A stretch of 64,000 nt of DNA, taken from positions 48,803-112,802 of the forward strand of contig NW_019775948.1 of the NCBI RefSeq assembly GCF_001039355.2, given 5' to 3'. A program made the position numbers and the translations under genes. Shown here in pieces: positions 33,954 to 64,000 of this stretch; positions within the stretch are counted from its first letter, which is position 1; every line of letters begins with the position of its first letter. The notes below the pieces were generated by a model, which was not told the origin of the DNA, made no database searches, and was given only the letters and a program-made list of their open reading frames with translations. The DNA comes from Lingula anatina (Eukaryota > Brachiopoda > Lingulata > Lingulida > Lingulidae).

Positions 33954-35963
33954 CTAAGGTGTGTAAAAATATGGTTGCTTTGGCTTCCATTTATATCCTT
34001 TATACTTCTTCCTGTATTTAATGCTAGTAACAATAGTGTCTCTTCCAGGAAAAGCAGATATGCCTCCAAATTTTGTGTCAGTTTCTGGATGAAATCGTTT
34101 TGGTTCTAGTTGAATATGGAGATTCCTTGGCAGATCCAGTTTGGCCAAGTCCTCATAAGCAGTAGTGTCTCTGACAGGAGTAAGAAAAAAATCGAGGACA
34201 TCTGCCCCTGTATTCATATCATGCAGACTTGTGTTTGAGATGGTATGTCCGAATTCTTCTTCACACTTTGTCAACACCTGTCATAATGAAAGATAAATGG
34301 AAGAGTCTCAATGTTCAGAATTAATATATTTAAAAGAATTATTTTTACACTTTTAACATGATAAAGGTAAAACTACATTGATGAAAAGGGGTTCAACTTA
34401 CCAAAAACTGCAATCTTTAGATAAAATCTCAGAGATCCCTGAGTGATTAAAATTCTCTAAAACAATAAAGACTGTGATACTTATCTGATCAATGGTATCA
34501 CAGGGGCGGACCCAGGATTATTTGAAGGGGGGTGGGGTTCAATTTTTCAGGAGTGACAGGCCTCAAATGCGAAGCTGACCCTTGGCCCCCTTGGAGTGTT
34601 TTGGAGAGAAACAGTGCCATTGGAGCAGTTAAGAACTATAAATCAGCTAGCCAAAATTCTAATTCCAAGAGGGGATATATTAGTGTGACTTTTTTTCAGA
34701 AACCAAAGGGGGGTCAGGACCCCCCTGACCCCCCCCCCCTCTAAATCCACCACTGTATCAAATGCCCAATGCATTACTGAGTCCATGATGAGTGGAATTC
34801 CTTGGGAACCACTTGATTTACATATAACCCAAGCTTAAATAAAGGGCTACCTTGAATTTAAGCAATGGGTCTGTGAGTGGCTTTTCTGTCCAATCAGAGG
34901 AATCCCCATATACTTCTTTCACCAAAGTCTCCAGTCTTTCTCTGACATTTTTTGGTGGAGAATAGCCTCTGTTTGTTGATGTTGAACTGAAAAAAAAAAT
35001 AATAATAAATAAATCATAAATACAGACTAACAGTAATGCATTGGTTTGGATTTTTTTCAATGCTTAAAAACTTGCAACCTTAACAACTACAAGATATAAA
35101 GTGATATCATTTAACTGGCAATTTATTTATTTAATTAGCTTTTTTTCTATTAAAATAATTTCTTAGAGGGGGAGGGGGTTTATTTTCCATAATATGTAAC
35201 AGATTGAAAGAATGTTCATTAAAATTGAATATAATCAACAAACTGATTTTTCAAACAAACATATATCTGTTAACAGAGAAATTAAATAAGATTCATATCT
35301 CAATGCAAAATCTTCAAAACAATTTTCTTCAAATGAATGTCCCTTACCTTTTTCCTTGCAGAGACTGAAACATGTTATTTGTGTTTATTCCATCATGTAT
35401 AAAATTTTGGGGCCTTTTCTTGGCTTCTTCTTTGTCCTGTATCAAAGGGACTTTCCACTTTTGTGTCTCATTTTCTTTCTTTTCTGAATCCTCAGCAGTT
35501 TTATTGGCGAGATTCCATATTCTCCATGTTGACCGTCCTCTACATGGGTATACTGAACTATTGTGCTGAAATTAAAAAAAAAACTAATAATAATTTTAAA
35601 CCTGACTGACAACAGTACACTTCAGTCAACATTATCACATGGCCAGTTTGTGCTCTTTCTGACAATTTCGACCTTTGACTAGCACTAGTTAAAACTCTAT
35701 CATTAACTTGGCAACAAACAACGAATCCTTAAACACTAACAGAAGTGACTACTGATTAACGTTGATATTTGATGTCACAAACACTGGAAGTAGAAATTGA
35801 ATTAACGTTAATGTAACGTGTAGTTACATAAATGCAGGTCAATTTTTACTATGAAGCTGTAGGAGTGATATTGGAGCAAAGCATGAGGTTTTTGAACTTC
35901 GTGTTTAGATTTTTGTACACTTACCACAGAAACCAAAATTCGATGGAGAGTAGTGGACAGCAT
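33954..35963 (-). CDS. MRPL50: Mitochondrial ribosomal protein L50 (mL50), 4 exons, 238 aa
   Basis: Exons (minus): 35963-35925, 35565-35348, 34986-34851, 34277-33954; phases chain. mL50 is a protein of the large subunit of the mitochondrial ribosome. The diagnostic core is in exons 3-4: GYSPPKNVRERLETLVKEVYG, then LLKFKVLTKCEEEFGHTISN, SLHDM and DVLDFFLTPVRD…YEDLAKLDLPRNLHIQLEPKRF, matching the animal MRPL50 order. A short basic start (MLSTTLHRILVSV) suits a mitochondrial targeting peptide. A Tyr/Lys-rich C-terminal extension of about 45 residues (…YRKKYKGYKWKPKQPYFYTP) follows the core; vertebrate MRPL50 ends near the core, so this tail is longer than usual. Head to head with TUBD1. Confidence 0.93.
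34501..34755. mobile_element. 255-bp non-autonomous inverted-repeat element in an MRPL50 intron
   Basis: Begins CAGGGGCGGACCCAGGATT and ends AAATCCACCACTG, loose inverted repeats of about 17 bp. TATCA is repeated on both sides (34496-34500, 34756-34760). The interior is G/C-homopolymer rich (GGGGGG…CCCCCCC). This 'GGGGCGGACCCAGGA' type of end is common among short non-autonomous DNA elements of invertebrates. Confidence 0.75.
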
Positions 35964-36105
35964 TACGATGCTCACGTTTTCCGGGCACACGGAAATGTCT
36001 GACTACGCATGCGGGACGTACTATATCTTAGACTTCCGGATTTTATAAGAAACATTGCGGGAAGTATGAAGGCGAATAGCTGTTAACCATAACTTTTCCA
36101 GCTAG
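35964..36105. promoter_or_regulatory. Shared divergent promoter of MRPL50 and TUBD1
   Basis: The MRPL50 ATG (35963) and the probable TUBD1 untranslated exon (donor AGCTAG|GTAGGT at 36105) leave only ~140 bp. It has ETS-type TTCCGG (about 36033-36040) and TTTTCCGGGCACACGGAAA, an ACGCATGCGGGA core resembling an NRF-type site, and no TATA box, typical for divergent housekeeping promoters. Confidence 0.6.
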
Positions 36106-36553
36106 GTAGGTTTTGGTTGAATATGAATATAATGCTAAGAGATATAAACCACATTTGAGACCTGATCCTCTTGTTGTTTGATTATATAAATCACTTAGCA
36201 ATAAGTTAGGATACATACAGTAGGTCTCTCTCTAAATTTTACGAGAGAGCTTAGCATTTCATTACACAGTGTAGTTGTACTATGTGAGTCACTATAGCAC
36301 AGTAGGAGCCACCTGTCTTTTGTAATGCAAGGGACTTGATTCTTTTTGTACAGATAGCCACATATCTGAGAATGGATAAACCGTTTTAATACTGAAGGTA
36401 ACTCCTATAGATCAAAAGACTTATATTTTAATGACACCATTACATGTACAGTAGGGTCCATACAATCATACACGATTTTCTTTTTCTAATTAAGTTAGTG
36501 CATTGCAATTTTTTCCCAGATAATTATCTAATTTCAGTAGTGAGCAGGCTGTC

Positions 36554-38506
36554 ATGCCTCTTGTGACCCTCCAGTTAGGACAATGTGGGAACCAGATAGG
36601 AGGTCAGCTGTTTTCAACTATAATTGAAGATGCAGACTGCAAACATACAGGTTAAACAGCATTCTGTGTTCTCAACAAATCATTCATGTTTTTCATCTTT
36701 TTTCAATGTGCTTTTTAATATCAAAATGTCATTTACTTGTGGTAAGCATATATGATTTTTTAAATACATACATAGTTTGCTATTTATTTATTCATTCATT
36801 TATTTATTGCACTCTTTAGGTGTAACCAAGAAAGAGAATGACAACTACTTGGAGGCAGTCAACGAAAGGTTCTTCGTGGAAGACAAACATGGAAAATTGG
36901 AAGCAAGGGCTGTGATGGTTGACATGGAAACAAAAGCAATTTCCAAGACAAGACTAGATGCCAAGAAGAGTGGGAAATGGCATTACCCTGACAAGCAACA
37001 GTTCTGCCAAAAGAAAGGTTCAGGGAACAATTGGGCTCACGGGTTTTGTGCACACGGACCTAAAGCTCATGACGATATCATGGCTCTTGTGCAGTCTGAG
37101 GTCGAGAAATGTGACCACTTTGATGGTTTCCTGACTCTGATGAGCTTAGCTGGAGGGACAGGTTCTGGTGTCGGTGCTTACATCACACAGTGTCTCAGGG
37201 ATGAATATCCACATTCTTTTATCATGAACCAAGTTGTATGGCCGTACAACACAGGAGAGGTCATTGTGCAGAATTACAATGCGTTGTTGACATTGTCGCA
37301 GCTCTACCTCTACTCTGATGCATTGCTTATCATGGAGAATGATAAGATTCAGAAAATCTGTTCACAGTTGCTGAATATTAAACACATTTCATTCCAAGAT
37401 ATGAATACAGTAATTGCTCATAAACTGGCTAGTTTTCTTCAACCCACAGTTAGAACAGAAGGCAGTCACACTAGGCAGAACAGACTAGGTATATTTTATT
37501 GACATTTTCAGGGATTTCATGATTTTTGTTCCTTTTGGTAAAAGTATTTGGTTCAGTTGACATCACTTTTTTGTACTACTCACAGTTTGCTACCATTATA
37601 TTCTTGCTGCAGTGATACTGAAAGACAAACTCTCATTATTTTCGGCATGTTCAGTGTTGCTGGTTTAACAGTTCCCCATGTTTTTATTTTCAGGTGACAT
37701 GCTGGAACACCTAGTTGCCCACCCAGATTACAAGTTGCTGAGCTTGCTCAATATCCCCCAGATGTCAGAGGCAGCATTGCAGTACAGCGCATACCAGTGG
37801 CCCGGGCTTCTGAAACATCTTAGACAGATGCTCATTGCAAATGCACCCATGGAAGAGGGTTTGTGTAGCTTTTTTTTTTTTTTAGCAGCAGTGTGAAAAA
37901 CTTCAAAATAATGCAGAGACACTTTCTTGCATACATACATGCATTCTAGACAGGTATTTGTTAAGTACTAAAATTTTAGAAAAGATTTAAATTGAAATGG
38001 AAATCTTTGTAAACAATTGTTAAATTATTCAAATGAATGGCAAAAATTATATTGCTAGGTTTAATTCTTTCAGGCAGATATATTTATCTGATTGTGTTCA
38101 TTTTCACATAGGAATCGACTGGAATGTGCGTGTCTCCTCTGGTGCAATCCGGAATCACAACTTCTCACTGGCCAATCTGCTATTATTAAGAGGAAAAGAT
38201 TGCAACATGGCTGATGTAAGTGCATTTACAGAACCAAAACTGTATACTGACTGGATACCGTCTGGCTGTGGATTATTAGAATGGAAGCAGCCAAGAATGT
38301 TTTGTCAGTATGAGAAATCTGCTTCATTACTAAGCAACAGTCAGACACCAGTGACTCCATTGAACAGCGTGCTTGAGAAATCGTGGTCCATGTTTGGAGC
38401 AAGGGCTTTTGTACATCAGTATATTAAATTTGGTCTAGCTGAAGAAGACTTTCTAGACAGTTTTGCTTCACTGGAGCAAGTATTGAAAAATTACAAAGAT
38501 CTTTGA
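36554..38506 (+). CDS. TUBD1: Delta-tubulin, 4 coding exons, 441 aa
   Basis: Exons: 36554-36650, 36820-37488, 37694-37858, 38112-38506; phases chain. Delta-tubulin is needed for triplet microtubules of centrioles and basal bodies. The start [16 protein letters not shown] is the tubulin N-terminal nucleotide site; the tubulin signature appears as [10 protein letters not shown] (about 144-153). Delta-type features include [10 protein letters not shown] in place of the alpha/beta NNWAKGHYT stretch, [16 protein letters not shown], and the C-terminal [10 protein letters not shown]…[18 protein letters not shown]. Length is close to vertebrate TUBD1. The ATG lies 18 nt after an acceptor (TTATCTAATTTCAG), so the 5' untranslated region is spliced. 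AATAAA at 39113 is a possible polyadenylation signal. Confidence 0.96.
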
Positions 38507-41228
38507 AATGAGTAAACTTTTCATTAAAATATGCCCTTCTTTGTTTTATATTCTTATAATTAAGTACTTTAAGTATTTTATATCTTTTGAAAGTGTTGGG
38601 ATATCAGTAACATATGTATTACCAGTATATTCCTTGTCACATGCAGATAATTTGCAAATGATTTTAAGTTCATTCCAATACAATTTACCATTTTAGCAAG
38701 AGAAATGTTGAAGAATGTCTAAGCATGAAATTCAAGATAAAACGTGATATTTTTGTAATTTAATTCCAGCATGGCATTTTTTGTTCTCATGATTTCAGAT
38801 TATGATGCATTGTCCAGAAACTATTGGAACAAAAATTCAATATTTCAAAACACAATGGTTATTTCCATCAAGTGGGGAGTTGTATTTTAGCCCTTTGGAA
38901 TTGATGGTATGGTTGTGTTATTTGTCATTTATATATGTAACATGATAACACCACAAACAAATAACAGTTATATAAATCAAAAAGCATGACATAAAGTCAT
39001 AAATATTATTTTATTATTTCTAGCTATGAACTATACAAGCAAGCATACCTTTGGTAATTGCTGCACAATTAGAAGCTTTTAAGCACCAAAGACTTAAATT
39101 TTCTGAACGTTCAATAAATATATATGTATTTATAACATGGCAGTAGATTTGAGCAATGGAAATGGCAAGATAACCAAGTAAAAACAATGGAGGGAAACAA
39201 GATCCGACTTTTGCCTTTTGTCTTCTGTGATATTTATGGTCACATATCTTTAGGTCTCAGCAGTGTTTATTTGAGGTTTTTCACCTTAATTAAGTAATGA
39301 GAATTGTTAATCCAGTGAAATGCATGCAATTCTCACTTGTGGATACTTAGTCATTGATCTGCAATAATAAAATTAACTTTGAAGTAAATTTATGATAACA
39401 ATGTTACAGCCAATACATTTTATACATATATATTCATATATTAATAAAAACTGCAAGAAGTTTACTTTAATAACTTAGTCCACATTACAATTTAAAACTA
39501 GAGGATCAGAGAGGCGATACCGCCTCCGGATATTGTACCACCAGCTGGAGTAAGAGCATTCGAATGGAAACCCCCCCCAAAAAGAGACACCACAACCAGT
39601 CTTGTCCTTGACAAGCTCTATGCAATAAACAAGAATTCTCAAAGTATGAAAAAAAAATCGAAAAAAATATAACATAAAAATGGTTCAATCAAGCGGATTT
39701 TCCAATTGGCCTGTATTTTCCTAACATTGATCACTCCTGTGATTTTCTGGACAATATAGGCCTATTGCTTTTCCTTGAAATGAGTTATCAGTGTTGCATA
39801 TATGCTGAGAAAAGAGAAAACCTAGGGGCAACACTGGGCATATCTCTGCTTGTTTTGAAGATGTGAGGGGCACGAAAATATGCAAAGTTCAGTTCATGAT
39901 GAAAAAGTAGGTCAATTTCAAGGTCACAGTACATGACTTTCTATTCAANTAAAAGATGTCATTACTATAATTAAAACAAAAATGTAAGTTGAAATCTGAG
40001 ATCATTCAGCAGTTGAAGAGAGCCCATAACCGATTTCTGCTCTTGTTACCACACTCATAAGGTAATTTTTGCAGTCCTTTTTAAAACTAAGACTGACTTA
40101 AAAGATATGTACAAAAACTGCTAAAAGGTACAACTGACACAAATGATATCATGTTAAAATTCTATGTACAAACAATTCAAATAAATCTGGGAGTATGTGT
40201 TGAATCTTAATGGAATAAAATTATAATAATTCAACAAAGTGGAACTTAATGTAAAATAAATGTAAAATAGGTACTTATACCTGTAATTTATCAAAACAAT
40301 AGCACCACAACATCAGGGTTCCTGCTGAGAGTAAGTTGACTCTCAATTGGATAACATGCAATTCAAATGATGAATATCTATTTACTAGTATACATACTTT
40401 GGCACTTTATAGAAGCACATGGCATGTGTACATGCACTTATTTTTTTTACATGTTGAGTATTTTCCAGGTGATTTTGCAACTCTTGTTAAATTCCAAAAT
40501 ATCTAGGACTTGTTGCAATGGGCATCATTGTTGAAAATGTTCTTATAAATCACTGGTGCACAAGTATAATCTGTAATGATCTGAATGAGTAGTGTTTAGA
40601 AGCGTGATGCTTACTAAATATTGTGCTTGTTTATTTCAGTGCACATACAAAAAATAACCCTGCATTACCTGTATTGCTACGCTAAAAGTGTACTTAAATA
40701 TGTGTCTATGACATGAAAATTCACTCCCACAAAAATTTTCTGTACTTGTCTTTGGCATCATGACTGGCCTTATTATGAAATGGTTGTCCTGCACCATAAA
40801 ACAACTAATAGCAACAGTGCACATCTAATTTTTACCAATTTATGCATCTTCATTGTGTAATAAACAATCAACAAAATTATGATTTTTGGTTTCCATGATT
40901 CTGATATGTATTTCAGTTGACCTCTGGGCTACAGAAAAGCTCTGAAAAAACCCCTGGCTCTAAATAAATACTACGCTGTTAAACTCCCACCTCCCCTCTA
41001 AAATACTTTGCGTACACATTTTCCTACACAATGGTAGTTAACAGTCTGATTTCTATGTAACTGATCATGATTTAATAGTATGAACTGTGGCCATGATGAC
41101 TTTCCCAACTGATCTTAAGATGGTTAGAAATGCACATGGCACATTAGGAAGTCAGAATTCCTATCAATTGTTTCAAAAGAAACTTAAATTTAAGTACATA
41201 ATACTGTTAGTAAAATATTAAGTATGTT
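38507..41228. other. Intergenic stretch between TUBD1 and the minus-strand MMP
   Basis: Tail-to-tail interval. Holds TUBD1 3' untranslated sequence (to about 39.13 kb), a degenerate copy of the ~145-bp repeat (39528-39955), an N at 39950 and probably the MMP 3' untranslated region (minus AATAAA at about 40630-40635). No further gene. Confidence 0.5.
39528..39955. repeat. Dispersed ~145-bp-unit repeat (copy 3, degenerate)
   Basis: Again opens with ATATTGTACCACCAGC. The right part matches the unit core ('gggcatatctctgcttgttttgaagatg…atatgcaaagttcag…aggtcaatttcaaggtcaca…gactttctattcaa'). The middle is unrelated and may be another insertion. Confidence 0.7.
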
Positions 41229-55033
<13,805 letters not shown>

Positions 55034-55073
55034 CTTGTCTTAATTATCTGCTTTCCCCTAGCTTCGTTGTAAC

Positions 55074-55150
55074 TGACTCATATAGTGCTGGGAAAAGAAC
55101 GGCACAACGCTAAGCGTGCCCAGCGCTGAAACCGAATTCAGCTATATATA
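55074..55150 (-). promoter_or_regulatory. TATA box and AP-1 site of the minus-strand MMP
   Basis: TATATATA on the minus strand at 55150-55143, 110 bp upstream of the ATG, would put the transcription start near 55115. TGACTCA at 55074-55080 is a consensus AP-1 element between it and the ATG. AP-1 plus TATA is a common arrangement in inducible MMP promoters. Confidence 0.5.
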
Positions 55151-56886
55151 TTGCGTATGATTGCCAAAAGCTGCTGCTGGTGTGCTACATGTACAGGCTT
55201 TTTCACCGTACCGTATACGTTTAACATCCCGTTCTGTGCAGTGGCTTCGATATAGCCTTCCCCCTGACAAACCGTACTACTGTGTGTTTATACAAACCGA
55301 ACATGTAAAACACATAAAGCTAAATTAGTTCTGACTGGAATCCTAGACCGCTTTATCCGCACTATGAGCGCGTGAGTTCTGGCTTCAAACGTCGTCTGCG
55401 AAGATAAAAATCAAACCCCTGCAAGCGTCTTCTTGGCAATAACTCTTTGTTGGTCAGTTTCCAGCGTCCTCTTGTCACAATGATGGATCCTTCCTCTTCT
55501 TTGTTGTGCTCTTTATGAATGATGTCGTGTATAATTCATTAAAATCCTATTAGTACAACATGTGTCATCTTCCTTGTGGGTTGTCTAGCTAGTAGGGGAT
55601 GGTCTGCTAACTGTCCTAATTCCATGAATATGCATTGTTGTCGGAAATCGGTTTTAAAATAATACTTCGACTTCTTTGGAATATTGCAAGACAATTTTAA
55701 ATTAGCACACCGAACGCGAGTTATATTGCCAGTTTTTACTCCTAACTTTCACTTCAGTCTCTTTTTCTCTCTCCGAGCATCTAGCTCACATGTGCAATCT
55801 ATTAACAGTGCATTTATAAGGCCGTTTCCGGACGGGTTGTAAATAAAGCTATCCTTGTGCTCTACTCTCCGCTGGCAAAGTGTGACGTAAACATTCATCT
55901 CACACAGAATTCAATTAGTGTATATAATCCCAGCTCGCTCTAATTAGCTTTAGTCGGGTCGGGGCTCAGTGATACAAGTCAGATTTCAGTGAAACCATTC
56001 TTTCAATATTGCGATGTGTCACGATGGATTGTTCTTCTTTGTCAAGCATCCTGTGAGAGATCTTCCATTTCCTCTAAGTGGTGCGATCAGTTGCAGCGAC
56101 GTCCAGTATTGTTACAAGTCTTCCCGCGGGAAGTAGCTGCCAGGGGAAGTATAATATGTGACAACTTATCCTGCTGTGATGCGTCATACTTACTGAAAAT
56201 TCACAAGTGAATATTGGGTCTGTTCTGTTTTTTTCAATTCATAATCCCTGCGAAATAAACGCCTTTGGTGCACCGATTGATTTTGCTGGGTGTTATGTTG
56301 GCTTCGATGCACCCCCGTTTGGTCTCTCCTGGTACGTTAAACAAACTTAAGATGCTAGAATACAAAAGTAAGGTTACACACGGGAATGGATGAAGGAGCA
56401 TAAAGTCAAATGTTCAGCTGTCTGAGTTAAAAGTCGTGTTTACTGTTATATCCTAAATTTGTTTGTATGTCAAATCGAATTGTGTAGAATGAGAGTCAAG
56501 TTGTGGAGGGAAAGGAAGGTTGCACCATCCTAGATATTGATTTTCGCTTCTGTTCATTTCTACAGACAATGCACCGGCTAACTCAACGCTCAGCGTGAAT
56601 CATTGTTCCGCTGATTTACATTTATCGCGACTTTTAAAGAGCCATTCTATCAAATGTATGGCAAAACATGGGTTTCCCTAGGCAATCTAAATCTCAGAGC
56701 TCATTTAAGATGACAGATTTGCTTTGTTCTTTATCATGAGTGTCCACTGCATTTCTGAATGATCGCATCTCTGTAATCATTCAAAAGCGAGTCGATTGTC
56801 AGATCTTGATTGTGTTAGAGAAGAAAATTGAAGATTGCGCTTCATTACAGCAGAATTATAATTTTTGTAGTTCTTGCAGTTGTTGA

Positions 56887-56887
<1 letters not shown>

Positions 56888-56934
<47 letters not shown>
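56888..56934. repeat. (ATT)n microsatellite
   Basis: About 15 copies of ATT; on the other strand it reads as poly-Asn, which is not a gene. Confidence 0.95.
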
Positions 56935-59414
56935 GCAATGACCTAAAAGTAAAATATCTGTGTTTACATACACGACATGGAATAATAGAGTACATGTGAT
57001 ATAAGCATAACTTTGCACTTAATAAAGACTACATTGTTGCATGAAAGTGCAACCCCTTACTGACTACGTATAACAAAAATTCGTATGGTATCGATAATTT
57101 TTAAAGATAATTTTAGTTCCTAAAAAACAAAAAATGAGGATATAATGTATAAGAATGGTGCGGTGTACACTATAGTACACGTTGAAGGTGGGATCTGCAG
57201 ATTTTACAGTGTTGGTTCACCTGATGGTATTTGTGGTGAAGAATACCATGGCCTGTGACTTACTTTTGAGGGTTAAGTATATAAACCGTTTCATTTCCCC
57301 AAGTGCATGTAGATTATTTTGTGTGATTAAAACTGGACATAATGATGTAAAATAAAAAGGGTTGGAGCTTTGCTGGGTAACATTTCCCCCAACGAAACAG
57401 TGACAACCAGTAACAGTAACAACCAATGACAATCTCCAGCCTAAACTGGTAAGAGAATATGTGACGCAGCCCATTGGATTGCTTTCGCGGTGTGGTTTCT
57501 AATTCCTTTAGTCACAGCTAACGCATTGTTAAAGTCTGACCATCATTTTTGCATGAAATAATAGTTATAACAATTGTTTTGATTATATTTGTCATTGTGA
57601 TGCATTAGACGAAGGAAAAATAAAAGAGCATCATGAAAGACTAGAATGAACACTTCAGCTTGCTTCATGTGACGCATTGTTCATCAAGTAGGTGCCTAAG
57701 TTAAACAACTTAGGAGAGTCAACTAAGCGCTCATTTTACTCTCTTTTCAATACTCCCTCTGTTTTTTTCTACGATTTCACATTTAAGCATCATCAAGCAT
57801 CTAAGGAATTTCGAGTACCGTAAGCCAAGAGAGGGGGGGGGGGGGGTGACCTACTCTCACCATTGTGATTTTGATAAAGGTTCAAAATTCGTTACCTAAT
57901 GAAAAATGATTCATAGCAAGCAATATCGCAATGTCATGTGGGTGTCCTTTAAGTAATCAAATCGCTGAAGCTAAACTGATACACGAGCTGAATCGTCCAG
58001 AAAGTATACCAGGGCTTACTATATCTGACAGGAAATCCGGCCTTTAATATTGCAATACATCCGTATTAAAGGTGGCGAATGACAAAGCCTGTACATGTGT
58101 CGGAAAGTGCGTGTTGTAGTCCAGAAGTGGCGTTTATGCTTCGCGCAAGCAATAAGATTGCGGTAATTTTGGAGAATGATTCAATATAAACGATGATAAC
58201 ACTGTTTACCACAGTCACCTCCACTGTTTGGCGCTGATGGTGACAACTGAAATTTGTATTGGTCACTTTCTGACCGTTTTGTAATTTTGCGTTTTATATT
58301 ATTATTGTATTATTTTTATGTAGAGTGAAATTTCGCTCATACTCACTTCAATGAATTCTTTTATGCATAAATTCATAATTTTATGTGCCCAAAGCCAAAA
58401 AATTAGGTTGAAGATTTTTGTAAATCGTTTTTGTCAAACGATAATTCTGATTCATAGCATAAGGTTTTTATCTCGTGTATAACTGATCTAACAAGAGTAA
58501 TCCACAAGAGTTTAGCTTATCCCTAATAAACTCCTATCGTGGACAGATATTATAAGTACAAAATTCATTCTTTTTCTTGGCAATCATGCTGTCTGCTATA
58601 TGTTATTTTAATAAAAATGTGCAATTTTGCCTAATTCACAACATCAACAGTCCATAAAACAAGAACGGGACAATTTACGGCGGCATGTCCGTTTTTTATT
58701 ACATGATATTTGCGGTAAGAAAAATTTTTGTTTACTGTAGTCTACACCGACCACACACACTCTAAGGTTTTGTTACACCTAAGCAGAATTAAATCCGATG
58801 GTCATTGTCAAAAATTGTGTCACTTTCTTCCGGATTATTGTTGATGGTCTATTATTAAGACGACTTTGTGCACCTGAAATACTTTCGGAGAACATTCTTT
58901 TCATATTGTCTAGTTCTGCCATTCATATGATATCACATAGTTGTCCAGTTACATGCGTTTCAAGACTGTTGAAAAGAAAGAATGAGTAAGGCCAATAATA
59001 TCTTTCGAACCTACATTTCAAGATAAGTCTATCAAAAGAATTTACATTAAAGATATATAATGCAAATATAAGTAATATTTGATCACATAACGTGTCCCTG
59101 TTTAATAGTGCGCCTCATATGACAAAAAAAGCTCGTTTCATAATGTCGGTTACTCAAGTTTTTGGATAGACGTCATTGCTTCACTTCCCACTGGTCGCTG
59201 GGTCAATCACAAGCAACCCACACTCTAAAATATTTACAGAGTAAATATGTATTGCTCTAATATTTAGACTAAGGGGGGCGAAATCTGACCTCCTTAAAAA
59301 GCAGAATACACTTAAAAGGACGCAAGGAGAGAAAAGAATCAGTTTAGTATTCATCCCGTTTCAGTTTGAACGCGGTTATAGCAGTTTAAGTGAAAAAAAG
59401 AGGAAAGCAACAAA

Positions 59415-63755
<4,341 letters not shown>

Positions 63756-64000
63756 GTGAGTTATCGTACCTGAAAAATGTGAAATATTATGACGAGGGCA
63801 TTTTAGTTCACTCCTTATGCCAATGTACACTTGCAGATCCAGAATTTTGCTAAGGAGGATGGGCAAAAGAACAAATAAAGTTTGTCGTGCGAAAATAAGC
63901 AAATGTAAAACATATCATGGCACGTGTTAGAGAAAAAAACTTATTTTGTCTCTTTTTTCATTTTGTAGAGAGGGGAGTAAAGGATGAGGGATTGTGCCCC

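Larger units (their letters stand above)
55034..59414. other. 4.4-kb divergent intergenic region between two MMP genes
   Basis: Promoter regions of both MMPs must lie here. Seen: AP-1 TGACTCA (55074-55080) and TATATATA (55143-55150) for the minus gene; TTAAAA boxes near 59292 and 59311 in front of the plus gene; an (ATT)n tract (56888-56934) and a G run (57833-57847). No supported coding sequence; local open frames are short and of random character. Confidence 0.55.

Noticed and set aside
56777-56995. Minus-strand frame with a run of Asn
   Set aside because: Translation of the (ATT)n microsatellite; no splice or codon support around it.
63969-64000. Possible next MMP exon after TTCATTTTGTAG
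   Set aside because: Read in the required phase it meets a stop after three codons and has no hemopexin pattern, so it is probably still intron.

Overview
This is a metazoan nuclear genome window: AT-rich (roughly two thirds A+T), intron-rich, with GT-AG introns, many microsatellites and several young or decayed DNA transposons. Frequent 'tacatgta' and 'aggcctac' words, the gene repertoire and the repeat style suggest a marine invertebrate (bivalve or other lophotrochozoan, amphioxus or hemichordate are all possible). The sequence alone does not settle the species. Single N bases occur near 32524 and 39950.

Left arm (1-18.8 kb): mostly non-coding. Isolated exon-like segments on the minus strand (about 16.1, 11.2 and 2.0 kb) may be parts of one long unrecognised gene running off the left edge. 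The arm also holds a nest of repeats: a dispersed family built of ~145-bp tandem units (5.3-6.55 kb and 14.17-15.48 kb), interrupted by a 669-bp terminal-inverted-repeat element carrying a broken RecQ-like helicase start (5640-6308, 8-bp target duplication), a 359-bp element (14205-14563, 6-bp duplication), a palindromic MITE and a 91-bp (AT)n tract.

Middle (18.9-38.5 kb): five genes. A ten-exon divergent protein kinase (+, 18924-22542); a YDJC-type carbohydrate deacetylase (-, 24052-26221); a single-coding-exon 891-residue nuclear-looking protein with a C-terminal Cys/His cluster (-, 27646-30321); mitochondrial ribosomal protein mL50 (-, 33954-35963); and delta-tubulin (+, 36554-38506). The last two are head to head and probably share a promoter.

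Right arm (41.2-64 kb): two matrix metalloproteinases transcribed away from each other. The minus-strand gene (41229-55033) is a furin-activated, membrane/GPI-type MMP closest to the MT4/MT6 (MMP17/MMP25) class. The plus-strand gene (59415 to beyond the window) is a secreted-type MMP without a polybasic furin site. The most interesting observation is in the minus-strand MMP: two adjacent exons encode alternative versions of hemopexin blade I, and their phases allow exactly one of them to be spliced in, the signature of a mutually exclusive exon pair.
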